From: Marinobacter sediminum
GTDB lineage: Bacteria > Pseudomonadota > Gammaproteobacteria > Pseudomonadales > Oleiphilaceae
Reading direction: 5' to 3'
DNA length: 64,000 nucleotides
Assembly (NCBI RefSeq): GCF_016820575.1
Contig: NZ_JAEMQH010000002.1
Span: 62,001-126,000, forward strand
Shown here: piece by piece, positions 54,672-62,972 of the stretch
How the letters are laid out: every line of letters begins with the position of its first letter
How positions within the stretch are numbered: position 1 is the stretch's first letter
The notes under the pieces: model-generated
What the model was told of the DNA's origin: nothing
What the model saw: only the letters and a program-made list of their open reading frames with translations
Database searches by the model: none
Program-made: the position numbers and the translations under genes

Positions 54672-56474
54672 ATGACCGACACCCTGATCGATCGCCGCGA
54701 CCTGGCGTTTCAGCTCTACGAAGTCCTCGACACCGAGACCCTGACCGAACGCGAGCGCTTCAGTGAGCACAGCCGTGACACCTTCGATGCCGTGGTTGAA
54801 ACCGCCGACCGCATCGCCCGGGACAAGTTTGCCACCCACAACAGCGCCGCCGACAAAGATGAGCCAAAATTTGTGGATGGTGCCGTGGAAATGCTCCCGG
54901 CCGTCAAAGAGGCTTTCGACGCCTATGCCGAGGCCGGATTCATTGCCGGGCGCTACGACTACGATCTGGGCGGCATGCAGCTGCCGGAATCAGTAATGGC
55001 GGCCTGCAACGGCTTCTTCACCGCAGCTAACCCAGGCACGGCTGGTTATCCGTTCCTGACCACCGCTGCGGCTAACCTCATTCGGGTGTTTGGTAACGAA
55101 CAACAGCAGCAAACTTTCCTGCCGCACATGCTGTCAGGTCGCTTTACAGGCACCATGGCATTGACCGAGCCGCACGCAGGCTCCTCGCTGGCGGACATCC
55201 GCACCTCGGCGACACCGACGGAGGACGGCGACTACCTGATCAAAGGCGCGAAGATCTATATCTCCGGCGGCGAACAGTCGCTGACCGAGAACATCGTGCA
55301 CATGGTGCTGGCCAAGATTAAGGGCGCACCGGCCGGGGTAAAAGGTATCTCGCTGTTCATCGTGCCCAAGTTCCTGGTGGACGAGGACGGTAACGCCACT
55401 GAGCGCAACGGCGTGAACCTCGCTGGGTTGATCCACAAGCTGGGCTACCGTGGCACCACGTCTACCGCATTGAGCTTCGGTGATGACGCTCCGTGCCACG
55501 GCTATCTGGTGGGCGAGCCGCACCAGGGCTTGAAGTATATGTTCCAGATGATGAACGAGGCCCGCGTGGGCGTTGGCTTCGGCGCGGCTGTGATCGGTTA
55601 TCGCGGCTATATGCACAGCCTGGAGTATGCCAAGGATCGGCTGCAAGGCCGCAAGCCGTCGGAAAAGAACCCGGAAACACCGCAGGTGCCGATCATCGAG
55701 CACGCCGATGTGCGTCGCATGCTGCTGGCCCAGAAGGCCTACAGTGAAGGTGGCCTGGCGCTGTGCCTGTATGGCGCGCGGCTCATGGACGACCAGCACA
55801 CGCACCCGGATGAGCAGAAGCGACAGGAAGCGGCCAAACTGCTGGACCTGCTGACCCCAGTGATTAAAGCCTGGCCCTCTGAGTACGGCCCAAAAGCCAA
55901 TGATCTGGCGATCCAGGTCTATGGTGGTGCCGGCTATACCCGGGAGTATCCGGTCGAGCAATGCTGGCGTGACAACCGGTTGAACCCTATACACGAAGGC
56001 ACCAACGGCATTCAGGCCCTGGACTTGCTCGGTCGCAAGATCTGGCAGGACCAGAGCCACGGTCTGCAGCTGCTTATGCAGCAAATGCAGCTGGATCTGG
56101 AGGCCGCTACATCAGATCGCTGTCAGCAGTGGGCGCTGTCCCTGAGCGAAACCCTGCAGCAGGCGGTGAAGGTCACCCAGAGCCTGGGTAAATCACTGAT
56201 GAGCGAGAATCCCGACCGTGTACTGGCAAACGCCTCGTGCTACTTGCACCTGTTTGGTCACATCATCGTGTCCTGGATGTGGCTGCGCCAGGCCAACGCC
56301 GCGGAAAAGGCACTGGCGACGGTGAGCTCTGACGATGAGCGGAATTTCTACCAGGGCAAGATTCAGGCGGCCCAGTATTTCTTCCATTGGGAACTGCCCA
56401 CCGTTGCCCAGGACCTGGTACTGCTCAAGAACCAGGATGACACATGTCTGGCGATGAAAGCGGAGTGGTTCTGA
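54672..56474 (+). CDS. Acyl-CoA dehydrogenase with C-terminal extension
   Basis: A 600-residue FAD-dependent acyl-CoA dehydrogenase of the long (DmdC/AcdB-like) type with a C-terminal acetyl-CoA-dehydrogenase-like domain. It shows MALTEPHAGSSLADIRTSA, GAKIYISGGEQSLTENIVHMVLAKIKG, ARVGVGFGAAVIGYRGYMHSLEYAKDRLQG, VQVYGGAGYTREYPVEQCWRDNRLNPIHEGTNGIQALDLLGRK; the Glu in IHEGTNG is the catalytic base. It oxidises an acyl-CoA in beta-oxidation or a related pathway. The start at 54672 follows AAGGAG. Divergent from a GlxA-type regulator. Confidence 0.93.
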   Translation: MTDTLIDRRDLAFQLYEVLDTETLTERERFSEHSRDTFDAVVETADRIARDKFATHNSAADKDEPKFVDGAVEMLPAVKEAFDAYAEAGFIAGRYDYDLGGMQLPESVMAACNGFFTAANPGTAGYPFLTTAAANLIRVFGNEQQQQTFLPHMLSGRFTGTMALTEPHAGSSLADIRTSATPTEDGDYLIKGAKIYISGGEQSLTENIVHMVLAKIKGAPAGVKGISLFIVPKFLVDEDGNATERNGVNLAGLIHKLGYRGTTSTALSFGDDAPCHGYLVGEPHQGLKYMFQMMNEARVGVGFGAAVIGYRGYMHSLEYAKDRLQGRKPSEKNPETPQVPIIEHADVRRMLLAQKAYSEGGLALCLYGARLMDDQHTHPDEQKRQEAAKLLDLLTPVIKAWPSEYGPKANDLAIQVYGGAGYTREYPVEQCWRDNRLNPIHEGTNGIQALDLLGRKIWQDQSHGLQLLMQQMQLDLEAATSDRCQQWALSLSETLQQAVKVTQSLGKSLMSENPDRVLANASCYLHLFGHIIVSWMWLRQANAAEKALATVSSDDERNFYQGKIQAAQYFFHWELPTVAQDLVLLKNQDDTCLAMKAEWF

Positions 56475-56495
56475 GGCAATAGACCCGATGCCGCT

Positions 56496-56527
56496 AAAAA
56501 AAACCGGCCGTGATCCTGGCGGCCGGT
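56496..56527 (-). terminator. Strong minus-strand intrinsic terminator without a minus-strand gene
   Basis: On the minus strand ACCGGCCG pairs with CGGCCGGT across a 9-base loop and is followed by seven to eight T residues (complement of the A-run at 56496-56503). On the plus strand no T-run follows. The only genes nearby are on the plus strand, so an antisense or small RNA starting in about 56530-56680 would end here. Confidence 0.7.
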
Positions 56528-56593
56528 AAGTGGCGAAATCCATCACTGTGAGCCAGACTTTATGGGTCCGCCGCTGCGGATGTTGCTCGGCAT

Positions 56594-56623
56594 GTTGAGT
56601 ACCAATAAAAAGAACCACTCAAC
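56594..56623 (+). promoter_or_regulatory. 5'-leader hairpin of the Rof-like gene
   Basis: GTTGAGT (56594-56600) and ACTCAAC (56617-56623) are complementary 7-bp arms with a 16-base A-rich loop, 18 bp before the ATG at 56642. It overlaps the region of a possible minus-strand RNA. Confidence 0.4.
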
Positions 56624-56641
56624 CACAAGGATGGAATAGCC

Positions 56642-56896
56642 ATGACAACACCCAATGCGTCCTCGGCCGCCGTGCACTGGAGCGTGCGGGGAATGCTGGT
56701 GGAGTACCTCACCTCTGGACGGCTGGCGGAAGTGGTCTACCGAGACAGTGCGGGCCAGATTCGCATGGTTCACGATGTTATCAGGGACCTGTTCAGCCGG
56801 GCCGGCCATGAGTACATTCTGCTGGGGCGGGGAAGTATGGTCAGTCTTGACCACATCATAACCCTCGATGGCCGAACCCTTGCCGTAAGTCGTTAG
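56642..56896 (+). CDS. Small protein with Rof (Rho-binding antiterminator)-like pattern
   Basis: An 84-residue protein. The segment DSAGQIRMVHDVIRDLFSRAGHEYILLGRGSMVSLDHIITLDGRT resembles the Sm-like fold of E. coli Rof/YaeO, which binds Rho and inhibits termination (in YaeO: a G..L.A..DL.SRK..EYL...G..RELRLDKI pattern). The N-terminal cysteine/aspartate stretch of Rof is missing, so Rho binding is unproved. It has an ACAAGG upstream and a hairpin (GTTGAGT...ACTCAAC) in the leader at 56594-56623. Single gene. Confidence 0.5.
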   Translation: MTTPNASSAAVHWSVRGMLVEYLTSGRLAEVVYRDSAGQIRMVHDVIRDLFSRAGHEYILLGRGSMVSLDHIITLDGRTLAVSR

Positions 56897-56988
56897 TAAC
56901 CAAACGGTAATCCCCGAGCAATTGTATGTGACAGTGTGTAATCGTAACCTGATGTTGATTTATCACGGACCAACAGAGGGACATGGTT

Positions 56989-57273
56989 ATGAACAAGTTC
57001 ACACTGAGCGCACTGGCAATGGTCATGACACTGGGTCTTGCCGCTTGCAGCTCCGAGGACGAAGGCGCCGATTTCGACCAGGCTGCCGATAACGCCGAAG
57101 AGATGATGGACGACGCCGGCGATGCGGCTGAGAACGCCTACGAGGATGCGACTGGCCAGACAGCCTGGGAGCAGACCAAGGACGCTGCAGAAGATACAGC
57201 CGAAGAAGTGGAAGAGGCTGCTGAAGAAGCAGGTGAAGCCATGGAAGAAGGCTATGATGAAGCTACCCAGTAA
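56989..57273 (+). CDS. Small acidic lipoprotein
   Basis: A 94-residue lipoprotein. Signal ends in the lipobox LGLAACSSED (Cys about residue 19). The mature part is extremely acidic, Glu/Asp/Ala-rich (EEMMDDAGDAAENAYEDATGQ, EEVEEAAEEAGEAMEEGYDE), likely a helix with coiled-coil periodicity. The start at 56989 was chosen over the ATG at 56983 since AGAGGG is 8 bp upstream of it but only 2 bp from the other. Strong terminator follows. Function unknown; it may bind cations or stabilise the envelope. Confidence 0.8.
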   Translation: MNKFTLSALAMVMTLGLAACSSEDEGADFDQAADNAEEMMDDAGDAAENAYEDATGQTAWEQTKDAAEDTAEEVEEAAEEAGEAMEEGYDEATQ

Positions 57274-57284
57274 TGGGGTAGTAC

Positions 57285-57318
57285 AAAACCGGCACAGGTT
57301 TCCTGTGCCGGTTTTTTT
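57285..57318 (+). terminator. Strong Rho-independent terminator after the acidic lipoprotein
   Basis: AAAACCGGCACAGG (57285-57298) pairs perfectly with CCTGTGCCGGTTTT (57302-57315), 3-base loop, followed by TTT and G. One of the best intrinsic terminators in the window. Confidence 0.95.
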
Positions 57319-57396
57319 GTGCCTTGAAAAAAGTGTTGTGCAAGAACCAGCGTGCACAGGCCCTTGTCAAAAAACAGTAACGGTTTTGACTTGTTC

Positions 57397-57425
57397 CTGT
57401 TTCACCATTGTCACATTTCTTGTCG
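57397..57425 (+). promoter_or_regulatory. Pho-box candidate before phoX
   Basis: CTGTTTC, 4 bp, TTGTCAC (57408-57414), 4 bp, CTTGTCG (57419-57425): three 7-mers in 11-bp register, with the middle one differing from the consensus CTGTCAC at a single base. It is 49 bp before the PhoX start, where PhoB would activate the promoter. Confidence 0.45.
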
Positions 57426-57473
57426 AAACTGGCCCCTCAATAACGAATGTCTGTTCTGATAAGAGAGGGAATC

Positions 57474-59483
57474 ATGGCCAAACACGATCTTGATCCGAAC
57501 TACCTGGATCCGAATTACGAACCGGTCGTTAACCAGAGCGGCAATAACCCGTTTCAAGAGGTGCTGGCTGCCCGGCTAAAGCGTCGTGCAGTCATGAAAG
57601 GCACGGTGGGCGCGGCGCTCGCCAGTATCATGGGCATGACTCTGGTTGGTTGTGACAGTGATGACGACGATAACGACACGGGTTCAGTAGCTGGTGTGCA
57701 GACTGACCTGGGCTTCAAGGCCGTCCCTGTGTCCAATGCCAATCAGGTGGTTGTTCCCGAGGGCTATTCTGCGAAGGCCTTCCTACCCTGGGGCACCCCG
57801 ATTACCGGGTCTTACCCTGAGTTCCGAGCCGATGCCTCCAACACCGGCGCCGAGCAGGAACAACAGGTGGGCATGCACCACGATGGGCTTCATTTTTTCC
57901 CGATCGACCAGAAGGCCGGCGGCAATAGCTCCACCGAAGGTCTGCTGGTGATGAACCACGAGTACATCAATCAGGCTGCCCTGCATCCGACTGGCGCGAC
58001 CTATGTCCTCGGTGAGCGTCCTGCCGACGAAGTGCGCAAGGAAATCGCCGCCCATGGTGTGTCGGTGGTGCACATCAAACAGGACAGCGAAGGCGCCTGG
58101 GACGTGGTGTTTGGTAGCCCGTTCAATCGCCGGATTACCGGCAATACTGAAATGGACATTCGCGGCCCGGTACGTGGCAACTCAAAGCTGGTCACCAAGT
58201 TCAGTCCGAACGGCACCGAAACCCGGGGCACGCTGAACAACTGTTCCATGGGGCCGACGCCCTGGGGTACCTACCTGGCCGCCGAGGAAAACTGGCACGG
58301 CTACTTTGCCAATAGCAATCCCGATCAACCCCGTGAACAGACGCGCCACGGCGTGGGCAATTCCAGCCGGTACGATTGGGAACTGGCGGATAGTGGTGCC
58401 GACGAATACGTGCGTTTTGACGTGACGCCGGGTCTTGGAGATCCAGACACTGACTACCGCAATGAAGCCAACACCTACGGCTACATGGTCGAAATTGACC
58501 CATTCACACCGGAAGCCAAGCCCCAGAAGCGTACCGCTCTGGGCCGTTTCGGCCACGAGGGCGTGATCTTCGCATCGGTAACCGAGGGTAAGCCGGTGGT
58601 GTGCTACTCCGGTGACGATTCCCGCTTCGAATACATCTACAAATTTGTCTCGTCCCAGCCATACTCGGCAGCAACCGCTGGCGGCTATCTGCTGGACGAG
58701 GGCACCCTCTACGTTGCCAAGTTTAATGACGACGGCAGCGGTGAATGGCTGGCCCTGTCTCTTGAGGATGCGGACTTCGCCGCCAAGGTCGCAGCAGCCG
58801 AAGGTACCATGGTGGGCGACATCAATTTCACCGGCTTTGACGATCAGGCCGACGTGCTCCTGAACACCCGCCTAGCCGCCGACATCGCCGGTGCCACGCC
58901 GATGGACCGCCCGGAATGGGGCGCTGTGGATCCGAACACCGGCGAGGTCTACTTCACCCTGACAAACAATTCCAACCGGACTGAAGCGCAGACCGATGCC
59001 GCCAACCCCCAGGCGGACAACCGCACTGGCCATATTATTCGGTGGACTGAAGAGAGCAGCGACCATGCTGCGGTCAGCTTCGACTGGGACATCTTTGTCT
59101 TTGGCGGCGAGCAGGGTACCGAAACGGTTGTCGACGGTGAGGCGGTTGTCACCTTGGACGACGATAACATCTTCAACAGCCCGGATGGCCTGTGGTTCGA
59201 CTACAACGGCCGCCTGTGGATCCAGACCGATGGTTCCGACGCCGAGCCCTATCAGAACAACATGATGCTCGCCGCTAACCCAGTGACTCGCGAAATCAAG
59301 CGCTTCTTCGTGGGGCCGGTGGGTTGCGAAGTCACTGGTGTGGTAACCACGCCCGATGTAAAAACCATGTTTGTGAACATCCAGCATCCGGATGCCAACT
59401 GGCCCTTTGGCACCGAGGGCGATCATCCCCGAGATGCCACGGTGATCGTGACTCGCAACGATGGAGGCGTGATCGGGGCGTAA
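57474..59483 (+). CDS. phoX: PhoX-family alkaline phosphatase
   Basis: A 669-residue PhoX-type, calcium-dependent alkaline phosphatase. N-terminus: Tat signal KRRAVMKGTVGAALASIMG about residue 36, then lipobox LVGC about 60. Conserved blocks: NNCSMGPTPWGTYLAAEENWHGYFAN, GRFGHEGVIFASVTEGKPVVCYSGDDSRFEYIYKFVS, DRPEWGAVDPNTGEVYFTLTNN and DGLWFDYNGRLWIQTDG. Length is right for PhoX. It hydrolyses phosphate monoesters outside the cell or in the periplasm. Start at 57474 follows GAGAGGG. A Pho box candidate lies upstream; a terminator follows. Confidence 0.93.
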   Translation: MAKHDLDPNYLDPNYEPVVNQSGNNPFQEVLAARLKRRAVMKGTVGAALASIMGMTLVGCDSDDDDNDTGSVAGVQTDLGFKAVPVSNANQVVVPEGYSAKAFLPWGTPITGSYPEFRADASNTGAEQEQQVGMHHDGLHFFPIDQKAGGNSSTEGLLVMNHEYINQAALHPTGATYVLGERPADEVRKEIAAHGVSVVHIKQDSEGAWDVVFGSPFNRRITGNTEMDIRGPVRGNSKLVTKFSPNGTETRGTLNNCSMGPTPWGTYLAAEENWHGYFANSNPDQPREQTRHGVGNSSRYDWELADSGADEYVRFDVTPGLGDPDTDYRNEANTYGYMVEIDPFTPEAKPQKRTALGRFGHEGVIFASVTEGKPVVCYSGDDSRFEYIYKFVSSQPYSAATAGGYLLDEGTLYVAKFNDDGSGEWLALSLEDADFAAKVAAAEGTMVGDINFTGFDDQADVLLNTRLAADIAGATPMDRPEWGAVDPNTGEVYFTLTNNSNRTEAQTDAANPQADNRTGHIIRWTEESSDHAAVSFDWDIFVFGGEQGTETVVDGEAVVTLDDDNIFNSPDGLWFDYNGRLWIQTDGSDAEPYQNNMMLAANPVTREIKRFFVGPVGCEVTGVVTTPDVKTMFVNIQHPDANWPFGTEGDHPRDATVIVTRNDGGVIGA

Positions 59484-59516
59484 GTTCAAATCTAGGCGGG
59501 TAAGTTTTTCAAGCTG

Positions 59517-59566
59517 CCGCAAAGCGGGCTGGTGCTCCCAATGGGGTAGTCCGCTTTGCGGTTTTT
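59517..59566 (+). terminator. Rho-independent terminator after phoX
   Basis: CCGCAAAGCGG (59517-59527) pairs perfectly with CCGCTTTGCGG (59551-59561), followed by TTTTTCGTTTT. The 23-base loop is long. Confidence 0.9.
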
Positions 59567-59634
59567 CGTTTTGGTCAGGTATGCATGAATGAAATGATAG
59601 ACTGCCAATGGAGTTCATTTAAGGAGGTGATGTC

Positions 59635-59997
59635 TTGGCCGCACCAGAGCACGTTCCTGCAAATCCCGACCCCATAGCCCGCCGTTCCGACCCGGCCCGT
59701 AATCTGGCCGTGGTGGTTTACATACTTCAGGCGTTGTCATTTTTTGTTGGAGGCATCACCGGGTTGGTCGGCGTGATCATCAATTACGTCAAGCTGGATG
59801 ATGTCCGCAATACCTGGATCGAATCGCACTTCCGGTGGCAGATCCGGACTTTCTGGATCGGGCTGTTGTGGACCGTCGTTGGAATCGTGACCATGCCGCT
59901 GGTCATTGGCTGGTTTATTTTGCTGGGTATCTCAATCTGGATCATCTACCGCATCGTGAAGGGCGCCCTGGCCCTGAATGAAGGCGAGACCCTTTAG
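59635..59997 (+). CDS. DUF4870-like membrane protein
   Basis: A 120-residue protein with three to four transmembrane helices. The pattern VVYILQALSFFVGGITGLVGVIINYVKLDDVRNTWIESHFRWQIRTFWIGLLW is the conserved core of DUF4870 proteins. The start is TTG at 59635 with AAGGAGG 8 bp upstream; the nearby ATG at 59630 is out of frame. Function unknown. Confidence 0.8.
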   Translation: MAAPEHVPANPDPIARRSDPARNLAVVVYILQALSFFVGGITGLVGVIINYVKLDDVRNTWIESHFRWQIRTFWIGLLWTVVGIVTMPLVIGWFILLGISIWIIYRIVKGALALNEGETL

Positions 59998-60040
59998 CGG
60001 ACAGTGCTGTCGTAAGGGGTCAGTTAGCTGAGCGGATTGA

Positions 60041-60175
60041 TTAGAGGGTACTGACGTAACTCAGCAAACACAGACCGAGCGAGAAAATCACAAACGCGAA
60101 CGCGACCCGGGCCCTGCGGTGCGGGGGCACCAGGCTAGGCTGGTGCATAGACTCCGGCGCGCGTTCGGGGGTCAT
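60041..60175 (-). CDS. 44-residue single-pass membrane peptide
   Basis: A 44-codon ORF (MTPERAPES..., ending LLSYVSTL). Its ATG overlaps the stop of the upstream DUF6316-like gene (ATGA), so it is translationally coupled. The C-terminal half is one hydrophobic helix (ARVAFAFVIFSLGLCLLSYV) after a basic PPHRRAR. No family known. The coupling argues it is real. Confidence 0.55.
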   Translation of the reverse strand: MTPERAPESMHQPSLVPPHRRARVAFAFVIFSLGLCLLSYVSTL

Positions 60176-60465
60176 ACCGCAACCAGCATCATTGAGTGCT
60201 GGGCCACTTTGGCCTCGACACACAGAGCGCAGTTGGTTCGTGAACAGTGCTCGGAATCGTGAAGGTGCATGCGCGCCTGATCATCTGGGTTGCGGTTGTT
60301 CAGGCCTCTGTAGATGTTAATGTGGCTGGTGAGCGCGCGGGAAGCTCTTTCGGCTGTGTCGAAGGGGCCGAGGTCTGCCTGCTCGCGGGTAAGGGCGTAC
60401 CAGCCATATACGGTATGCAGTAAACGGCCACGATGTGCGCTGGGAATTGATGTGCCTGTTCGCAT
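60172..60465 (-). CDS. DUF6316-like protein
   Basis: A 97-residue protein. GRLLHTVYGWYALTREQADLGPFDTAERASRALTSHIN has the W-Y/F-TRE..GPF pattern of DUF6316, and CSRTNCALC near the end could bind metal. A GAGAGGC site lies upstream of the ATG. It is coupled by ATGA to a 44-codon membrane ORF. Function unknown. Confidence 0.7.
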   Translation of the reverse strand: MRTGTSIPSAHRGRLLHTVYGWYALTREQADLGPFDTAERASRALTSHINIYRGLNNRNPDDQARMHLHDSEHCSRTNCALCVEAKVAQHSMMLVAV

Positions 60466-60634
60466 TTCTCTGCCTCTCTGTAGCGACGTTTTTGGCTACG
60501 CAGTGGAACAACCGGTCCTTTTTCTTTTAGCCCGTTACCCAGCTCCGTGGCAGCGGATGTATTACATCACGCAAGATGACGCACTTTGGTTCCAAAAACA
60601 TTGATAAATGTGACATCTGTCGCAAAAATAAAGG

Positions 60635-61948
60635 TCAATCGCTCGTCACCTCCTTTAATTTCAAGGCACTGACCATGCCTGCAAACCCCATCAGACCAAG
60701 CACCAGGATCACCGCGACCTCTGAGACAAGGGATACGACGGCAGTCAGGCCACCGGTCACTAGCAACAGCACCCCTATGACGGAATTGCTGACCGAAGTG
60801 TAGTCGGTGCGCTTGTTACCTCCGGCCATGTCCACCAGGTAGGTTTTCCGGCCCAGCCGGACACCGGCGTGGGCAATGCTCAGGCAGAAAAAGGCTATGG
60901 GGTAGAACCAGACACCGGCAAAGTCGGTGCCGAAAATGAGGGTGCTGATGCCAACCACCAGGCACACGCCGCTGGCCATGGCCGCGCCCCGGATCATCAC
61001 CCGGCGGCTGGAGGTGTCAGCCATCCAGCCCCAGAAGCTGGCACTCACCGAACTGGCCAGGCTGCTTGCCAGCAGGAAAACACCCAGCATCCAGCCAATA
61101 TCGGATTCTTTCTGGGCCAGCACGACGAAATAGGGGGAAGCCAGGGCTGAACACAGCAACAGGGCCCGGGTAATCACAAAATGCCGGAATGGCGCGTCGT
61201 CGCGCAGCAGGGACAAGCTTTGCACTGCATCTTTGAGGGCGTTACCTCCACCGCCGGTCTCGCCTGCATACTCGTCCACGCCAGCAAACAGGAACCCGGC
61301 GATAACCCACAGACCGGCAGCGAGAAGGAGCAGAGCACTGTAGAAGGTCAGGCTGGGGTCGCCCCGATCCCAGAACAGCAGGGCCGTCATGATCACCGTC
61401 GCCGTGCCACCGAGAGTAGTTGCCAACCCGGACAGGCGGCCCCGACGGGTTTTCGGGATGCACTTCCCCTGGACATCTTTCATGGAGACCGAACAGAAAC
61501 CGCGGGCAAGTGAGAAGGCAATCAGGCAGGCCACAATGCCACCGCCGGCGGCATAGCCCTCCAGGAACCAGACGCTGGCCGCCATGCCCACCACACTAAT
61601 GGCCTGGCCAAAACTACCCATAGTCCAGAACCACTTACGGACCGCCTTTTGCCGCACCCAGGCCCCAATCACCATCTGCGGAACCATGGAGCCGGACTCT
61701 CGAATCGGAACCAGCCACGCCACCAGGGCCGGTGCGCCGACCGCACTCATTAACCAGGCGAGCACGGTTTTCGGGCTGGTCAGCAGGTCACCGAGCTTGG
61801 TCAGTACGTTGCTCGCCAGAATCAGAAAGAAGTTGCGGGGCACTTCCCGGCAAGCTTCGGCGGGGATGTCTTTGCAAACCCGTGCGTCTTCCTCATTGGC
61901 AATCAGGCTATAGAGTTGGTCAAGAGTGTCAGAGTTCTGCTTGGGCAA
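60635..61948 (-). CDS. MFS-type transporter
   Basis: A 437-residue (from the chosen start) major facilitator with about 12 hydrophobic segments. It resembles a distinct MFS family with a soluble N-terminal leader (NSDTLDQLYSLIANEEDARVCKDIPAEACREVPRNFFLILASNVLTKLGDLLTSPKTVLAWL) and RGRLSGLATTLGGTATVIMTALL in loop 4-5. The start at TTG 61948 was chosen because GAGG lies 8 bp upstream; an alternative TTG at 62041 has no site. The substrate is unknown. It is upstream of the DUF6316-like pair and divergent from rlmJ. Confidence 0.75.
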   Translation of the reverse strand: MPKQNSDTLDQLYSLIANEEDARVCKDIPAEACREVPRNFFLILASNVLTKLGDLLTSPKTVLAWLMSAVGAPALVAWLVPIRESGSMVPQMVIGAWVRQKAVRKWFWTMGSFGQAISVVGMAASVWFLEGYAAGGGIVACLIAFSLARGFCSVSMKDVQGKCIPKTRRGRLSGLATTLGGTATVIMTALLFWDRGDPSLTFYSALLLLAAGLWVIAGFLFAGVDEYAGETGGGGNALKDAVQSLSLLRDDAPFRHFVITRALLLCSALASPYFVVLAQKESDIGWMLGVFLLASSLASSVSASFWGWMADTSSRRVMIRGAAMASGVCLVVGISTLIFGTDFAGVWFYPIAFFCLSIAHAGVRLGRKTYLVDMAGGNKRTDYTSVSNSVIGVLLLVTGGLTAVVSLVSEVAVILVLGLMGFAGMVSALKLKEVTSD

Positions 61949-62127
61949 ACCGATGTCCTCGGGGCAATTGAGTGGTAAGGATACCAGTACTTCAAATACC
62001 CCTGAACCTCGATGTACGTTGCGGTGGCGTGCACAGACCAAAAGCAGCCAGGCTCACCGCAGGGCTACTTGCTTGCCTGACGTTTTTGCTTGGTGCTTAA
62101 TGGGCGCCTGAAACAGGGAACCGATCT

Positions 62128-62970
62128 ATGCTCAGTTATCTTCATGCTTTTCACGCTGGCAATTTTGCCGATGTTCAAAAACACTCAGCTTTGGCACTGG
62201 CCGCCACGATGATGCAGTCCAAGAAGTCCGGGATTGCCTTCATCGATACCCACGCTGGCAGTGCTGTTTATGATCTTGGTAGCGAGCGGGCCCGAAAAAC
62301 CGGTGAAGCGGATAGCGGTATACAAAAGCTCTGGGCGGCACGCGAACGCCTCAGTTCATCGGACTGGCAACCAGTGCTTAGTGTTCTGGCTGGCCTGAAC
62401 GGAAAGACAGCCCAGCTCAGACGTTACCCGGGATCGCCGGCCTGGTTTCGTCATTTTTTGCGGGACGATGATTCACTGGTTACCTTTGAGCTGCACCCAA
62501 CCGAAGGTGAGCTACTGTCTGATTGGGCATCGTCTCCGAAGATTCGGGTGGTAAAAGCCGATGGCCTGTCAGGCATGCTCAATCTACTTCCTCCACGGCA
62601 GCCACGGCTGCTGGTGCTGATCGATCCATCCTACGAGATCAAATCCGATTACGCCGATGTCGCGGCAACGTTGCAAAAGGCCTGGCAGAAATGCCGTCAC
62701 GGCGTTTACCTTATCTGGTACCCCATCCTGACTAGTGGGCTCCAGCAGGAACTGCTCGAAGCAGTGCGGCAGGGTTCGGTCCGGAAAGTGCTGCGAAGTG
62801 AGGTTCATCTTGAACAGCCGCCGGAGCGCGGCATGACCGGCTCAGGCATGCTGGTGGTCAACCCGCCATGGGGCTTTGATGATCGCCTGTCGGCGATGAT
62901 CGAAAAGATTAAGGAGGGCCCGGAAGGTCTCGGTGTCAGCCACCACCTGGACTGGCTGGTGCCGGAGTAG
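62128..62970 (+). CDS. rlmJ: 23S rRNA (adenine2030-N6)-methyltransferase
   Basis: A 280-residue SAM-dependent methyltransferase that methylates A2030 of 23S rRNA. MLSYLHAFHAGNFADVQKHSAL is the hallmark N-terminus; DTHAGSAVYDL is the SAM motif, LVLIDPSYEIKSDY holds the DPPY-like catalytic motif (DPSY), and the GSGMLVVNPPWGF motif follows. Start at 62128 follows AGGGAA. It ends 2 bp from the convergent DctP-type gene. Confidence 0.94.
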   Translation: MLSYLHAFHAGNFADVQKHSALALAATMMQSKKSGIAFIDTHAGSAVYDLGSERARKTGEADSGIQKLWAARERLSSSDWQPVLSVLAGLNGKTAQLRRYPGSPAWFRHFLRDDDSLVTFELHPTEGELLSDWASSPKIRVVKADGLSGMLNLLPPRQPRLLVLIDPSYEIKSDYADVAATLQKAWQKCRHGVYLIWYPILTSGLQQELLEAVRQGSVRKVLRSEVHLEQPPERGMTGSGMLVVNPPWGFDDRLSAMIEKIKEGPEGLGVSHHLDWLVPE

Positions 62971-62972
62971 AG

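Noticed and set aside
60598-60634. TGTGACATCTGTCGCA dyad near the MFS stop
   Set aside because: It looked like the palindrome at 53364, but the arms match only partly and it lies downstream of the gene, so an operator is not supported.
62041-62041. Upstream TTG as the start of the MFS gene
   Set aside because: No ribosome-binding site, and the extra 31 residues are unlike the family; the TTG at 61948 has GAGG upstream.
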